Origin: Streptomyces sp. NBC_01233
GTDB lineage: Bacteria > Actinomycetota > Actinomycetes > Streptomycetales > Streptomycetaceae
NCBI RefSeq assembly: GCF_035989305.1
Contig: NZ_CP108514.1
Location: 992,001 to 1,056,000 of the forward strand
Direction of reading: 5' to 3'
Length of the DNA: 64,000 nucleotides
The position numbers and the translations under genes were made by a program. The stretch's first letter is position 1; the number at the start of each line of letters is the position of its first letter. The notes below the pieces were generated by a model. It was not told where the DNA came from and did no database searches. It saw only the letters and a program-made list of their open reading frames with translations. Shown here one piece after another: positions 41,755 through 50,395 of this stretch.

Positions 41755-44022
41755 GTGCAGAACGCCGCCGACAGCCACCAGGTCATCCAGGTCCGCGGAG
41801 CGCGGGAGAACAACCTGGCGGACATATCGCTCGACATCCCCAAGCGCCGCCTCACCGTCTTCACCGGCGTCTCCGGCTCCGGGAAGTCCTCGCTCGTCTT
41901 CGGCACCATCGCCGCCGAGTCACAGCGGATGATCAACGAGACGTACACCGCCTTCGTCCAGTCCTTCATGCCGAGCCTGGGCCGGCCGGACGTGGACGGG
42001 CTGCACAACCTGAGCGCCGCCATCGTCGTCGACCAGGAGCGGATGGGTGCGAACTCCCGCTCCACCGTGGGCACCGTGACCGACGCCTACACCATGCTGC
42101 GGATCGTCTTCTCCCGCCTCGGATCGCCCCACATCGGCACGTCGAGCGCCTTCAGCTTCAACACCCCCGACGGCATGTGCCCGCGCTGCGAGGGCGTCGG
42201 CCAGGTCTCCGACATCGACGTGGACCAGCTGGTCGACCGGGAACTCTCCCTCGACGAGGGCGCGATCACCGTCCCCGGCTACGCCGTGGACTCCTGGTAC
42301 TGGCAGGTCATGGCCAACTCCGGCTTCTACTCCTCCGGGACGAAGCTGAAGGACTTCTCCGAGCAGGAGTGGGCCGACTTCCTGCACAAGGAGCCGGTGA
42401 AGGTGAAGGTCGGCCCCAACAACTTCACCTACGAGGGCCTGATCACCAAGATCACCCGGACGTACCTGTCCAAGGACCGCGCGTCGATGCAGCCCCACAT
42501 CCGGGCCTTCGTGGACCGCGCCGTCGTCTTCGCCGACTGTCCGGACTGCGCCGGCACCCGGCTCTCCGCGGCCGCCCTCTCCTCCCGCATCGACGGCGTG
42601 AACATCGCCGACTGCGCGTCGATGCAGATCAGCGAGCTCGCCGCGTTCGTCCGCCGGATCGACGACCCGGGCGTGGCCCCGCTGCTCGCCGGCCTGGGGG
42701 CCCTGCTCGACTCCCTCGTCGAGATCGGCCTGGGATACCTCAGCCTGGACCGCCCCTCCGGCACGCTCTCCGGCGGCGAGGCCCAGCGCGTCAAGATGGT
42801 GCGCCACCTGGGGTCCTCGCTCACGGACATCACGTACGTCTTCGACGAGCCGACCACCGGACTGCACCCGCACGACATCCGGCGCATGAACGACCTGCTG
42901 CTGCAGCTGCGCGACAAGGGCAACACCGTGCTCGTCGTGGAGCACAAGCCCGAGGTCATCGCGATCGCCGACCACGTCGTCGATCTCGGCCCGGGCGCGG
43001 GCACGGCCGGCGGGCAGCTCTGCTACAGCGGGGACGTGGCCGGACTGCGCGCCTCCGGCACCCTCACCGGCCGCCACCTCGGACACCGGGCGCGGCTGCG
43101 GGAATCGGTGCGCACCCCGCGCGGGCACCTGTCGGTCAAGGGGGCCGACCTGCACAACCTGAAGGACGTCAGCGTGGAGGTGCCGCTCGGGGTGCTGGCG
43201 GTGGTGACGGGGGTCGCGGGCTCCGGGAAGAGCTCGCTGATCCACGGCTACCTGGCCGGGCAGGACGGGGTGGTGGTGGCCGACCAGTCGGCGATCCGCG
43301 GCTCGCGCCGGTCCAACCCGGCCACGTACACCGGACTGCTGAGCCCGATCCGGACCGCCTTCGCCAAGGCCAACGGGGTCAAGCCAGCTCTGTTCAGCGC
43401 GAATTCGGAAGGCGCCTGCCCGAAGTGCAGTGGCCTCGGGCTGGTTTACACGGACCTGGCGATGATGGCCGGGGTGGCCTCGGTCTGCGAGGAGTGCGAG
43501 GGCAGGCGGTTCACCCCGGAGGTGCTGACGTACGAACTCCGCGGCAAGAACATCAGCGAGGTGCTGAACATGCCGGTCGCGGAGGCGCACGCCTTCTTCC
43601 CCGGCGGCCAGGCGCGGGCGATCCTGGGACGGCTGGTCGACGTCGGCCTGTCGTACCTGCGGCTCGGCCAGCCGCTCAACACCCTGTCGGGCGGCGAGCG
43701 GCAGCGGCTCAAGCTCGCCATCAACATGGCGGAGAAGGCCTCGACGTACATCCTGGACGAGCCGACGACCGGTCTGCACATGGCCGATGTCGACAAGCTG
43801 CTCGCCCTGCTGGACCGGCTCGTCGACGACGGGAACTCGGTGATCGTCATCGAGCACCACCTGGCGGTGATGGCGCACGCCGACTGGCTGATCGACATCG
43901 GCCCGGGCGGCGGGCACGCCGGCGGCGAGGTCGTCTTCGAGGGCACTCCGGCGGCCCTCGTGGCCGGGTCGGACACCCTGACCGCCCGTCATCTGCGGGA
44001 GTACGTCTCCGTCCCCGGGTAG
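41755..44022 (+). CDS. UvrA-like ABC protein (DrrC-type resistance ATPase)
   Basis: A 755-residue tandem ABC protein of the UvrA fold. First half: Walker [11 protein letters not shown], zinc Cys in [10 protein letters not shown] and CPDCAGTRL, signature [12 protein letters not shown], Walker [16 protein letters not shown]. Second half: [19 protein letters not shown] and CEECEGRRF, signature [28 protein letters not shown]. At about 755 residues it is shorter than repair UvrA (about 950) and matches the group of drug-resistance proteins like daunorubicin DrrC. The start is GTG 41755 after GAGGAG. Divergent TetR control suggests an inducible self-protection or drug-protection system, which is a family-level inference. 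Confidence 0.88.
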   Translation: MQNAADSHQVIQVRGARENNLADISLDIPKRRLTVFTGVSGSGKSSLVFGTIAAESQRMINETYTAFVQSFMPSLGRPDVDGLHNLSAAIVVDQERMGANSRSTVGTVTDAYTMLRIVFSRLGSPHIGTSSAFSFNTPDGMCPRCEGVGQVSDIDVDQLVDRELSLDEGAITVPGYAVDSWYWQVMANSGFYSSGTKLKDFSEQEWADFLHKEPVKVKVGPNNFTYEGLITKITRTYLSKDRASMQPHIRAFVDRAVVFADCPDCAGTRLSAAALSSRIDGVNIADCASMQISELAAFVRRIDDPGVAPLLAGLGALLDSLVEIGLGYLSLDRPSGTLSGGEAQRVKMVRHLGSSLTDITYVFDEPTTGLHPHDIRRMNDLLLQLRDKGNTVLVVEHKPEVIAIADHVVDLGPGAGTAGGQLCYSGDVAGLRASGTLTGRHLGHRARLRESVRTPRGHLSVKGADLHNLKDVSVEVPLGVLAVVTGVAGSGKSSLIHGYLAGQDGVVVADQSAIRGSRRSNPATYTGLLSPIRTAFAKANGVKPALFSANSEGACPKCSGLGLVYTDLAMMAGVASVCEECEGRRFTPEVLTYELRGKNISEVLNMPVAEAHAFFPGGQARAILGRLVDVGLSYLRLGQPLNTLSGGERQRLKLAINMAEKASTYILDEPTTGLHMADVDKLLALLDRLVDDGNSVIVIEHHLAVMAHADWLIDIGPGGGHAGGEVVFEGTPAALVAGSDTLTARHLREYVSVPG

Positions 44023-44037
44023 GAACCGACACGCACG

Positions 44038-44072
44038 GCGAACGCCGTACGCTCACTGCGTACGGCGTTCGC
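44038..44072. promoter_or_regulatory. Perfect 15-bp inverted repeat upstream of TetR gene
   Basis: GCGAACGCCGTACGC pairs with GCGTACGGCGTTCGC around TCACT. It begins 16 bases after the UvrA-like stop and ends 21 bases before the next TetR start. No T-run follows. It may be a terminator of the UvrA-like gene, an operator for the regulator that follows, or both. Confidence 0.55.
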
Positions 44073-44092
44073 ACGGGCGCTAGGGTGGTGGC

Positions 44093-44854
44093 GTGCCAGC
44101 CGATCAGAAGCAGCAGGGTCCCGGCGCGTCCACCGCCTCCCCGGCCCCCTCCGTCTGGACCCGCCCGCGCCGCAAGGGGCAGCAGCCGGCGCTCAGCCGG
44201 GACCAGATCGTCGCGGCGGCCGTGCGACTGCTCGACGCCGAGGGCATCGAGGCACTGAGCATGCGCAAGCTCGGCACCGGGATGGGCGCGGCGGCCACCT
44301 CCCTGTACCGGCACGTGGCCGGCAAGGACGAGCTCGTCGAGCTGGTCGTGGACGAGGTCTGCGGCGAGTTGGAGGTGCCGGAGATCACCGACCCGGAGGC
44401 GTGGCGCGAGGCCCTCGCGCGCAGCGGTCACAGCCTGCGCGACATGGTCCTGCGCCACCCCTGGGTGGCCTCCGTCCTCGGCCAGGTCGGACTGGCATAC
44501 CCGGGCCCGAACCTGATGCGCCTGTCGCAGCGGATGCTGCGGCTGGCGCAGGCGGCCGGCTTCCCGTCCGGCGAGGCGGAGCTCGCGATGAAGGCCGTCA
44601 TCTCCTACGCCATCGGCGCCACCACGAGCGAGGCCTCCTACCTCTCCCTCCTCGCCCGCAGCGGGATGAGCGAGGCGCAGTGGCTGGAGTCGCTGCTGCC
44701 CGCGGCCCGGGAGGCCCTGGAGGAGCACCCGTTGACGCACGACCACGCCGCGGCGAAGCGCGGCACGGACCCGGCGCGGATGCGCGAGGAGAACTTCGAC
44801 TACGGACTCCAGCGGGTCCTGGACGGCCTCGAGACACGGCTCAGCCGCGGCTGA
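44093..44854 (+). CDS. TetR/AcrR-family transcriptional regulator
   Basis: A 253-residue regulator. A Gln/Ala/Pro-rich N-terminus is followed by the HTH at about residues 35-80: DQIVAAAVRLLDAEGIEALS, MRKLGTGMGAAATSLYRHVAG, with the recognition helix AATSLYRHV. The C-terminal TetR_C-like domain is full length (VLRHPWVASVLGQVGLAYPGPN). The GTG at 44093 is followed by MPADQKQQG. It lies behind the strong palindrome at 44038-44072 and may bind it. The last 14 bases overlap the end of the oppositely directed hydrolase gene. Its target is unknown; control of the UvrA-like gene is possible. Confidence 0.85.
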   Translation: MPADQKQQGPGASTASPAPSVWTRPRRKGQQPALSRDQIVAAAVRLLDAEGIEALSMRKLGTGMGAAATSLYRHVAGKDELVELVVDEVCGELEVPEITDPEAWREALARSGHSLRDMVLRHPWVASVLGQVGLAYPGPNLMRLSQRMLRLAQAAGFPSGEAELAMKAVISYAIGATTSEASYLSLLARSGMSEAQWLESLLPAAREALEEHPLTHDHAAAKRGTDPARMREENFDYGLQRVLDGLETRLSRG

Positions 44855-45938
44855 CCTCCCCCTGCGGAAGGCGCAGTTCGCGACCCTCGCCGAGCGGGGC
44901 GAAGAACCGCTCCACGTCCGCGCCGGTGACCTCGGCCAGGCTGGGCGGGGACCAGCGCGGACGCCGGTCCTTGTCGATGACCTGGGCGCGGATGCCCTCC
45001 ACCAGGTCGGGCGAGCCCAGCCCGTTGCAGGAGACCCGGAACTCCTGGGCCAGCACCCGCTCCAGCGTGCCGAGGCCGGCGGCCCGGCGCACGGCGGCGA
45101 GGGTCACCTTCAGCGCGGTCGGGGACTTGGCCAGGATCGTCTCGGCGGCCTCCTTGGCGGCCGGCTCCCCCTGGCCGAGCAGCCGCTCCACGATCTCCTC
45201 GACCGTGTCCGCCGCGTAGGAGTGGTCGATCCAGGGCCGCCGGCCGGCGAGTTCACCGGGCGGGGGCGTGGCGGCGTACCGCGGCAGCACCTCGTGGACG
45301 GGGGCGTCGGCGATCGCGGCGGTCAGTTCCGGCAGCCGGGCGGCCGGGACGAAGTGGTCGGCGAGCCCGCAGAGCAGCGCGTCGGCGGCGCCCACGGCGG
45401 CGCCGGTGAGGGCGAGGTGGGTGCCGAGCCGGCCGGGGGCGCGGCCGAGCAGCCAGGTGCCGCCGACGTCGGGGACGAAGCCGATGCCGGTCTCGGGCAT
45501 GGCGACGCGGGAGCGTTCGGTGACGATCCGGACGGTGCCGTGGGCCGAGATCCCGACGCCGCCGCCCATCACGATGCCGTCCATGAGGGCCACGTACGGC
45601 TTGGGGTAGCGGGCGATGCGGGCGTTGAGCCGGTACTCGTCGCTCCAGAACTCCGCCGAGGCGGTGGTGCCGGCCTTGGCGTCGTCGTGAATGGCCCGGA
45701 TGTCCCCGCCCGCGCACAGCCCGCGCTCCCCGGCACCGCGGATCAGGACCTGGTGGACGGCCGGGTCCTCCACCCAGGCGGCGAGCGCCTCGTCGATCCG
45801 CAGCACCATGGGGTGGGTGAGGGAATTGAGGGCCTTGGGACGGTTGAGGGTGACCACGCCCGTCCGGCCCTCGGCGTGGAGCAGGACCGTGCTGTCGGTG
45901 GTGCCGGAGTTCCCGGCGGTGTCGTCTTCGCTCTTCAC
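44841..45938 (-). CDS. 3-hydroxyisobutyryl-CoA hydrolase (enoyl-CoA hydratase family)
   Basis: A 365-residue crotonase-fold protein of the ECH_2 type. TLNRPKALNSLTHPMV is at the start, the oxyanion loop GAGERGLCAGGDIRAI is near residue 70, and YVALMDGIVMGGGVGISAHG follows. Acid/base residues lie in MPETGIGFVPDVGGTWLLG. The C-terminal lobe carries SPTALKVTLAAVRRA and QEFRVSCNGLGSPDLVEGIR, typical of HIBYL-CoA hydrolases, which release free 3-hydroxyisobutyrate in valine breakdown. The start is the GTG at 45938 (VKSEDDTAGN). The gene overlaps the TetR gene end to end. Confidence 0.87.
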   Translation of the reverse strand: MKSEDDTAGNSGTTDSTVLLHAEGRTGVVTLNRPKALNSLTHPMVLRIDEALAAWVEDPAVHQVLIRGAGERGLCAGGDIRAIHDDAKAGTTASAEFWSDEYRLNARIARYPKPYVALMDGIVMGGGVGISAHGTVRIVTERSRVAMPETGIGFVPDVGGTWLLGRAPGRLGTHLALTGAAVGAADALLCGLADHFVPAARLPELTAAIADAPVHEVLPRYAATPPPGELAGRRPWIDHSYAADTVEEIVERLLGQGEPAAKEAAETILAKSPTALKVTLAAVRRAAGLGTLERVLAQEFRVSCNGLGSPDLVEGIRAQVIDKDRRPRWSPPSLAEVTGADVERFFAPLGEGRELRLPQGEVSRG

Positions 45939-45974
45939 ACCGATCAGTATGTCCGCGTAGCAGGGTCGGCAGGT

Positions 45975-46688
45975 ATGCGGAAGATCATCCTCATGTCGTC
46001 GGTGTCCCTCGACGGGTACATCGAGGGTCCCGAACGGCAGATCGACTGGCACGTCGTCGACGACGAGCTCCACCAGTACCCCAACGACGTGCTCCGTCCG
46101 GCGGGCGGCTTCCTGAGCGGCCGCGTCACGCACCAGCTGATGGCGGACCACAGGCCGACGGCCGACGCCGACCCGGCGGCCAGCGGACCCGAGGCCGAAT
46201 TCGCCGGAATCTGGCGGTCCGTGCCCAAGTACGTGTACTCGCGGACCCTGCGGGAGGCCGGCTGGAACACCACGGTGGTGCGGGACGTCGTACCGGCGGA
46301 GGTCGCCGCGCTCAAGGCCGCCCCCGGCGGCGACCTGGTCCCGAGCGGGGCGGACCTCGCCGCGTCGTTCCTGCGCCACGACCTGGTGGACGCCTACCGC
46401 ATCCTCGTGCGCCCGGTACGGATCGGCCGCGGCAAACCGCTCTTCCCGCCCGTCGACGGCGGCCCGGTGCCCCTGCGCCTGGAGCAGACCCACACCTTCG
46501 GCAACGGCGTCGTACTGCTGCACCACGGCCGCCCGCAGGCTCGGCGCCTGCTCGGAGGCCCTGCGGGGACCTCGGGGCCCGTCCGCGTCAGCCGCGCGGG
46601 CGGGCCCGGTGGGCCTGCCAGGCGGCCAGGGCCTCGGCGCGGCCTCCGTCGGGGTGCCGGGCGTGCCAGTCGCGCAGGAAGCGGTTGA
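45975..46688 (+). CDS. Dihydrofolate reductase / RibD C-terminal family protein
   Basis: A 237-residue open frame. The DHFR-like core covers residues 1 to about 190: MRKIILMSSVSLDGYIEGPE, FLSGRVTHQLMADH, YVYSRTL, and a late RILVRPVRIGRGKPLF. This is the DHFR-like subgroup with NADPH binding but lacking classic folate contacts. After about residue 190 the sequence (GPAGTSGPVRVSRAGGPGG and more Gly/Arg) is low complexity and runs over the 3' end of the oppositely oriented DUF6434 gene. The original protein probably ended sooner. The ATG at 45975 has AGGT upstream; no strong Shine-Dalgarno. Confidence 0.8.
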   Translation: MRKIILMSSVSLDGYIEGPERQIDWHVVDDELHQYPNDVLRPAGGFLSGRVTHQLMADHRPTADADPAASGPEAEFAGIWRSVPKYVYSRTLREAGWNTTVVRDVVPAEVAALKAAPGGDLVPSGADLAASFLRHDLVDAYRILVRPVRIGRGKPLFPPVDGGPVPLRLEQTHTFGNGVVLLHHGRPQARRLLGGPAGTSGPVRVSRAGGPGGPARRPGPRRGLRRGAGRASRAGSG

Positions 46689-47148
46689 ACTCGAACTGGG
46701 CGCCCACCTCCTGGGGTTCGGCCGCCTGCGCGCGGGTCTCGTGCCAGTGGGCGACGGCCTCGGCAAGCGTGTGCCCCGCGTACCGGGCGACGTACTCCCG
46801 CATGAAGGCGTCGAAGTGGAAGGCGGGACCGATCTCCCGTACGAAGTACTCCCTCAGCACCTGACTGCACCGCTGCCCCTGCGGGATCACGGTCGAGCCG
46901 TCGACGGGGGCCGCGAGCTGACGCCCGGTGCGGCGGGGCGCGGGGGCCGCCGGGGCGGCGGGTACGGGAAGACCGTCGAGCGCGGCGGCGAGCCGGGCCG
47001 TGACGGCGGCCTTGCCGCCACCGGCGGACAGGCCCATCCGGCGCGCCAGCGCGCTCAGTTCGGCCAGCGTCCAGTACCAGCGCAGCAGTTCCGCCCCGGT
47101 CAGCGCCGCCGTCAGGGTCGGCCGGGATTCCCCTGTATTCGTACTCAT
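46588..47148 (-). CDS. SAP and DUF6434 domain protein
   Basis: A 186-residue protein. The N-terminal segment WTLAELSALARRMGLSAGGGKAAVTARLAAAL is a SAP-like helical motif, often used for DNA or RNA contact. The second half is the DUF6434-type domain: LREYFVREIGPAFHFDAFMREYV, HTLAEAVAHWHETRAQ, FEFNRFLRDWHARHPDG. It may act on nucleic acids but that is inferred only from the SAP motif. The start is ATG 47148 (MSTNTGESR). The 3' end overlaps the extension of the DHFR-like gene by about 100 bases. Confidence 0.78.
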   Translation of the reverse strand: MSTNTGESRPTLTAALTGAELLRWYWTLAELSALARRMGLSAGGGKAAVTARLAAALDGLPVPAAPAAPAPRRTGRQLAAPVDGSTVIPQGQRCSQVLREYFVREIGPAFHFDAFMREYVARYAGHTLAEAVAHWHETRAQAAEPQEVGAQFEFNRFLRDWHARHPDGGRAEALAAWQAHRARPRG

Positions 47149-47277
47149 GTTCCCACCCTAAGGGGGCCCGGAGCGGATGGTGGACACGGCGGCGGAACCA
47201 CGGAGCCAACCCGCGGGCTCCGCTCAATGTCCCTTATCTTCAGACATGTCCAGTCCAGTCGCCCCGACGGAGGCCCC

Positions 47278-47865
47278 ATGACCGACGACCCGAACCGCCT
47301 CACCCTCGGCGAGGACACGGCCCTGGTCCTCATCGACCTCCAGACGGGCATCCTGGGCATGCCCATCGCCAGGCCCGCGCCCGAGATCCTCGAGAAGGGC
47401 ATCGCGCTCGCCGAGGCGTTCCGCGCCCACCGGCTGCCCGTGGTCCTGGTCAAGGTGGCCTGGTCCCCCGACGGCGGCGACCTGCCCACCGCCAACGTGG
47501 ACCGCCCCGGTCCGGCCGCCGCCCCGCCGCCCGCGTTCTCCGAGATCCCCGCGGAACTCGCCGCCCTCGGCGACGCGGTCGTCACCAAGCGGCACTGGGG
47601 CGCCTTCACCGGCACCGAGCTCGACCTCCAGCTGCGCCGCCGCGGCATCCACCGCATCGTCCTGGCCGGCATCTCCACCAGCGCGGGCGTCGAGTCCACC
47701 GCCCGTACGGCGTGGGAACTCAGCTACGACCTGGTCTTCGCGGAGGACGCGACCGCCGACACGGACCCCGACTCCCACGCCCACACCTTCGGCAAGATCT
47801 TCCCGCGCATCGGCAAGGTCAGCAGCACCGACGAGGTCATCGCAGCCCTGCGGTCCCCTTCCTAG
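47278..47865 (+). CDS. Isochorismatase-like hydrolase lacking the catalytic cysteine
   Basis: A 195-residue protein. The fold motifs are intact: LVLIDLQTGILG with Asp near residue 19, Lys in VVTKRHWGAFTGTELD near 104, and VLAGISTSAGVESTARTAWELSY where the nucleophile should be. In cysteine hydrolases of this family the third motif reads GxxTxxCVExTARD; here the Cys is Gly, as in true isochorismatases. Either the protein works by the isochorismatase-type mechanism or it has lost cysteine chemistry. The ATG at 47278 has CGGAGGCCCC just before. No pathway neighbour identifies a substrate. Confidence 0.82.
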   Translation: MTDDPNRLTLGEDTALVLIDLQTGILGMPIARPAPEILEKGIALAEAFRAHRLPVVLVKVAWSPDGGDLPTANVDRPGPAAAPPPAFSEIPAELAALGDAVVTKRHWGAFTGTELDLQLRRRGIHRIVLAGISTSAGVESTARTAWELSYDLVFAEDATADTDPDSHAHTFGKIFPRIGKVSSTDEVIAALRSPS

Positions 47866-48269
47866 GCCGGCGCGGGCAGGGTGCCGTACGGGGCGTGGCC
47901 CGGCGGCTCCCGGTCAGCGCACTGGCCGGGAGCCTGCAGCAACAGGGTCCGGGCGACATCACCGGGCACGGTGTCGAAGTGGCGTACGCCGGCCCCGTCC
48001 ATCAGCGCGTCACAGGCGATCAGCACAGCCGGGGCGACGGCGGCGGAGGGCGCGGGCAGGTGGCTGCGGCCCGGTACGCCGTTGGCCGGGGTGAGGCCGA
48101 TCAGTCCGGCCGGGACGACGAGTACGCCCCCCGGCTCCCCGCCGGGCAGCGCCTGGCCCGGGAGCAGGGTGGCGGCGGGACGAAGCAGGCCGGCGCCGCG
48201 GCCCAACCGGCCCCGGGGGGCGGCTCCGAGATGCCGATCGGGGCCTTCTCGCCGGACCGGTTCGACCAC
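47862..48269 (-). CDS. Hypothetical protein
   Basis: A 135-residue leftward frame. The middle third (GGVLVVPAGLIGLTPANGVPGR and SAAVAPAVLIACDALMDGAGVRH) reads like real sequence, while the first 40 residues are Arg/Gly/Pro-rich. It overlaps the stop of the isochorismatase-like gene. I recognise no family; the coding call is weak and a start further inside is possible. Confidence 0.4.
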   Translation of the reverse strand: MVEPVRREGPDRHLGAAPRGRLGRGAGLLRPAATLLPGQALPGGEPGGVLVVPAGLIGLTPANGVPGRSHLPAPSAAVAPAVLIACDALMDGAGVRHFDTVPGDVARTLLLQAPGQCADREPPGHAPYGTLPAPA

Positions 48270-48369
48270 CGCGGACCGGACGGCGGGATCCGCTCCGATG
48301 CCGAGGGGGGTTCACCCGTAACCGGGAGGACTCCCGTGGGTTAGCAGCGCGGAAGACGAGGGAGTCCGC

Positions 48370-50364
48370 ATGGCACAGCAGCACACGAAGTCCCTGCGGC
48401 TGCGCCTGCGGTACCGGTTCGACAATCTGGTGGCAGGGGGCACCGCCGCGCTCATCGGCTGGCTCGCCCTGGCCTGTCTCGCCGTAGTGATCCCGGCGAG
48501 CACCGTGCTCGTCTGGGCCGACCGTGGTGCTCCGAGGACGCTCTCCGGCCGCCTGACGGCCGTGTGGGTCAGCGTCGGGCAGACCCTCAAGATCGGCGGC
48601 GCGGTCGGCTCCCCCGTCTACGTGCTGGCCTCGGTGACGCTCGCCCTGGTCGCGCTGCTGTTCGTGTCCACCCTGGTCAGCCTGATCACCACCGGCATCA
48701 ACGGGCGGATCATGTCGCTGCGCCGCGGCCACTCCACCGTCCTGGAGGCGGGGCACACCGTCGTCCTCGGATGGTCCGATCAGATCTTCCCCGTGATCGG
48801 GGAGCTCGTGGCCGCCAACGCCAACCAGCGCAGGTCCGCCGTCGCCGTGCTCGCCCCGAAGGACAAGGTGGAGATGGAGGACGAGATCTCCGCCTTCGTC
48901 ACGGGTACCGGTACGCGTGCCGGTACGGGTACCGGTACGGGTACCGGTACGGGTACCGGTACGGGTGCCCGTACGACGAGGATCATCTGCCGCAGCGGCC
49001 GCACCACGGATCCCACGGTGCTGGCCCGGGTGAGCCCGCAGACCGCGAAGGCCGTGCTCGTCCTGCCTCCCGCCGGGGAGGCGGGCGACGCCCACGTGGT
49101 GAAGACCCTGCTCGCCCTCGACGCGGCGGTTCCCGGGCCCGGTGACGCGGTGGTGGTCGCCGCCGTCCGTGACACCCGCAACCACCTCACCGCCCGGCTG
49201 GCGGCCGGGCCCGGCGAGCACGTCCTGTGCGTCGACGACATCATCGCGCGGCTCCTCGTGCAGACCGCGCGCCAGCCCGGACTCTCGCTCGTCTACCAGG
49301 AGTTGCTCGACTTCGAAGGCGACGAGTTCTACACCGCCGCCGCCCGGGGTCTCGCCGGACGCACCTTCGGCGAGGCCCTCCTGGCCTTCACCACGTCCTC
49401 GGTGGCCGGTCTGCTGCGCGCCGACGGCGGCGTCGTCCTCAACCCGGATCCCGGTACGGCGATCGGCGCGAGCGACCGGATCATCGTCATCTCCGAGGAC
49501 GACGACACGGCCGTGCCCCAGGACGCGGCCGCCTGGGTCGACGAGGACGCGATCGTGACGGCCCGCCCGCGGAGCCCGCTGCCCGAACGCCTGCTCCTGC
49601 TGGGCTGGAACCGCCGCGCCCCGCTCGTCCTGGATCAGCTCGACCAGTTCGTGAGCGCCGGAACCACCCTGGACGTGGTGGCTCTCGGCGGCGAAACGAC
49701 CCTGCACACCGCGTCCGAGATCGCTGGGGTGCGCAGCCGCCTCGAAGTGTCCTTCCACGGCGGGGACATCACCGATCCCGAGGTCCTGGCGAAGCTGGAC
49801 GTCCCCTCGTACGACAGCGTGATCGTCATCGGCGAGGCGGTGACCGGGACGGGGGCGGCCACCGACCCCGACACCGACGCCGGCCCCGGCAGCGACACCG
49901 AGACGGACGACCGCACGCTGGTCACGCTGCTGCACCTGCGGGCGATCGGGGAGGCCGCGCAGCGGGAGCTCTCGCTCACCACCGAGATGTCGGACGACGG
50001 CAACCGGCTGCTGGCCCCCGCCCGGGAGGGCGCCGACTTCATCGTGAGCGGCCGGCTCATCAGTCTCCTCATGACCCAGATCTCGGAGAGCCGCTACCTG
50101 GCGGACGTGTTCGAGGAGCTCTTCAGGGCGGAGGGGAACGAGCTCTACCTGAAGCCGGTCGCGGACTACGTCCGCACCGGCCACGAGGTGTCGTTCGCCA
50201 CCCTCGTCGAGTCGGCGCGCCGCCGCGGTGAATGCGCGGTCGGCTACCGGCTGCGCGCGCCGGCCGCCACGGGCCCCGCCTTCGGGGTCCGGCTCAATCC
50301 CGACAAGCGGCAGCGGGTCCGCTTCGGCGAGCACGACTGGCTGATCGTGCTCGCCGAAAGCTGA
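48370..50364 (+). CDS. CASTOR/POLLUX-type ion-channel protein with a Gly-Thr repeat
   Basis: A 664-residue membrane protein. N-terminal helices are at about residues 23-50 ([25 protein letters not shown]) and 82-105 ([25 protein letters not shown]). The cytosolic RCK-like part begins with [21 protein letters not shown], where LGWSD is the NAD(P)-binding Rossmann start. A second similar unit follows at [20 protein letters not shown]. This matches bacterial relatives of the plant CASTOR/POLLUX/SYM8 ion channels. A run of Gly-Thr dipeptides at about residues 178-200 is coded by a 12-bp repeat (see repeat entry). The ATG is at 48370. It stands alone, probably in cation transport. Confidence 0.82.
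   Translation: MAQQHTKSLRLRLRYRFDNLVAGGTAALIGWLALACLAVVIPASTVLVWADRGAPRTLSGRLTAVWVSVGQTLKIGGAVGSPVYVLASVTLALVALLFVSTLVSLITTGINGRIMSLRRGHSTVLEAGHTVVLGWSDQIFPVIGELVAANANQRRSAVAVLAPKDKVEMEDEISAFVTGTGTRAGTGTGTGTGTGTGTGARTTRIICRSGRTTDPTVLARVSPQTAKAVLVLPPAGEAGDAHVVKTLLALDAAVPGPGDAVVVAAVRDTRNHLTARLAAGPGEHVLCVDDIIARLLVQTARQPGLSLVYQELLDFEGDEFYTAAARGLAGRTFGEALLAFTTSSVAGLLRADGGVVLNPDPGTAIGASDRIIVISEDDDTAVPQDAAAWVDEDAIVTARPRSPLPERLLLLGWNRRAPLVLDQLDQFVSAGTTLDVVALGGETTLHTASEIAGVRSRLEVSFHGGDITDPEVLAKLDVPSYDSVIVIGEAVTGTGAATDPDTDAGPGSDTETDDRTLVTLLHLRAIGEAAQRELSLTTEMSDDGNRLLAPAREGADFIVSGRLISLLMTQISESRYLADVFEELFRAEGNELYLKPVADYVRTGHEVSFATLVESARRRGECAVGYRLRAPAATGPAFGVRLNPDKRQRVRFGEHDWLIVLAES
48901..48972. repeat. 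In-frame 12-bp tandem repeat inside the channel gene
   Basis: The unit GGTACGGGTACC and near variants are repeated about five to six times, encoding Gly-Thr alternation. The unit is almost self-complementary (GGTACC is a palindrome). Its length is a multiple of three, so copy-number changes would keep the frame. Confidence 0.8.
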
Positions 50365-50395
50365 CGCCCGGGGGGAGGCCCTGCCGTACGGTCGC

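Noticed and set aside
48901..48972. Possible CRISPR-like repeat
   Set aside because: The units are 12 bp, adjacent with no unique spacers, and read in frame in a channel gene, so it is a coding minisatellite.
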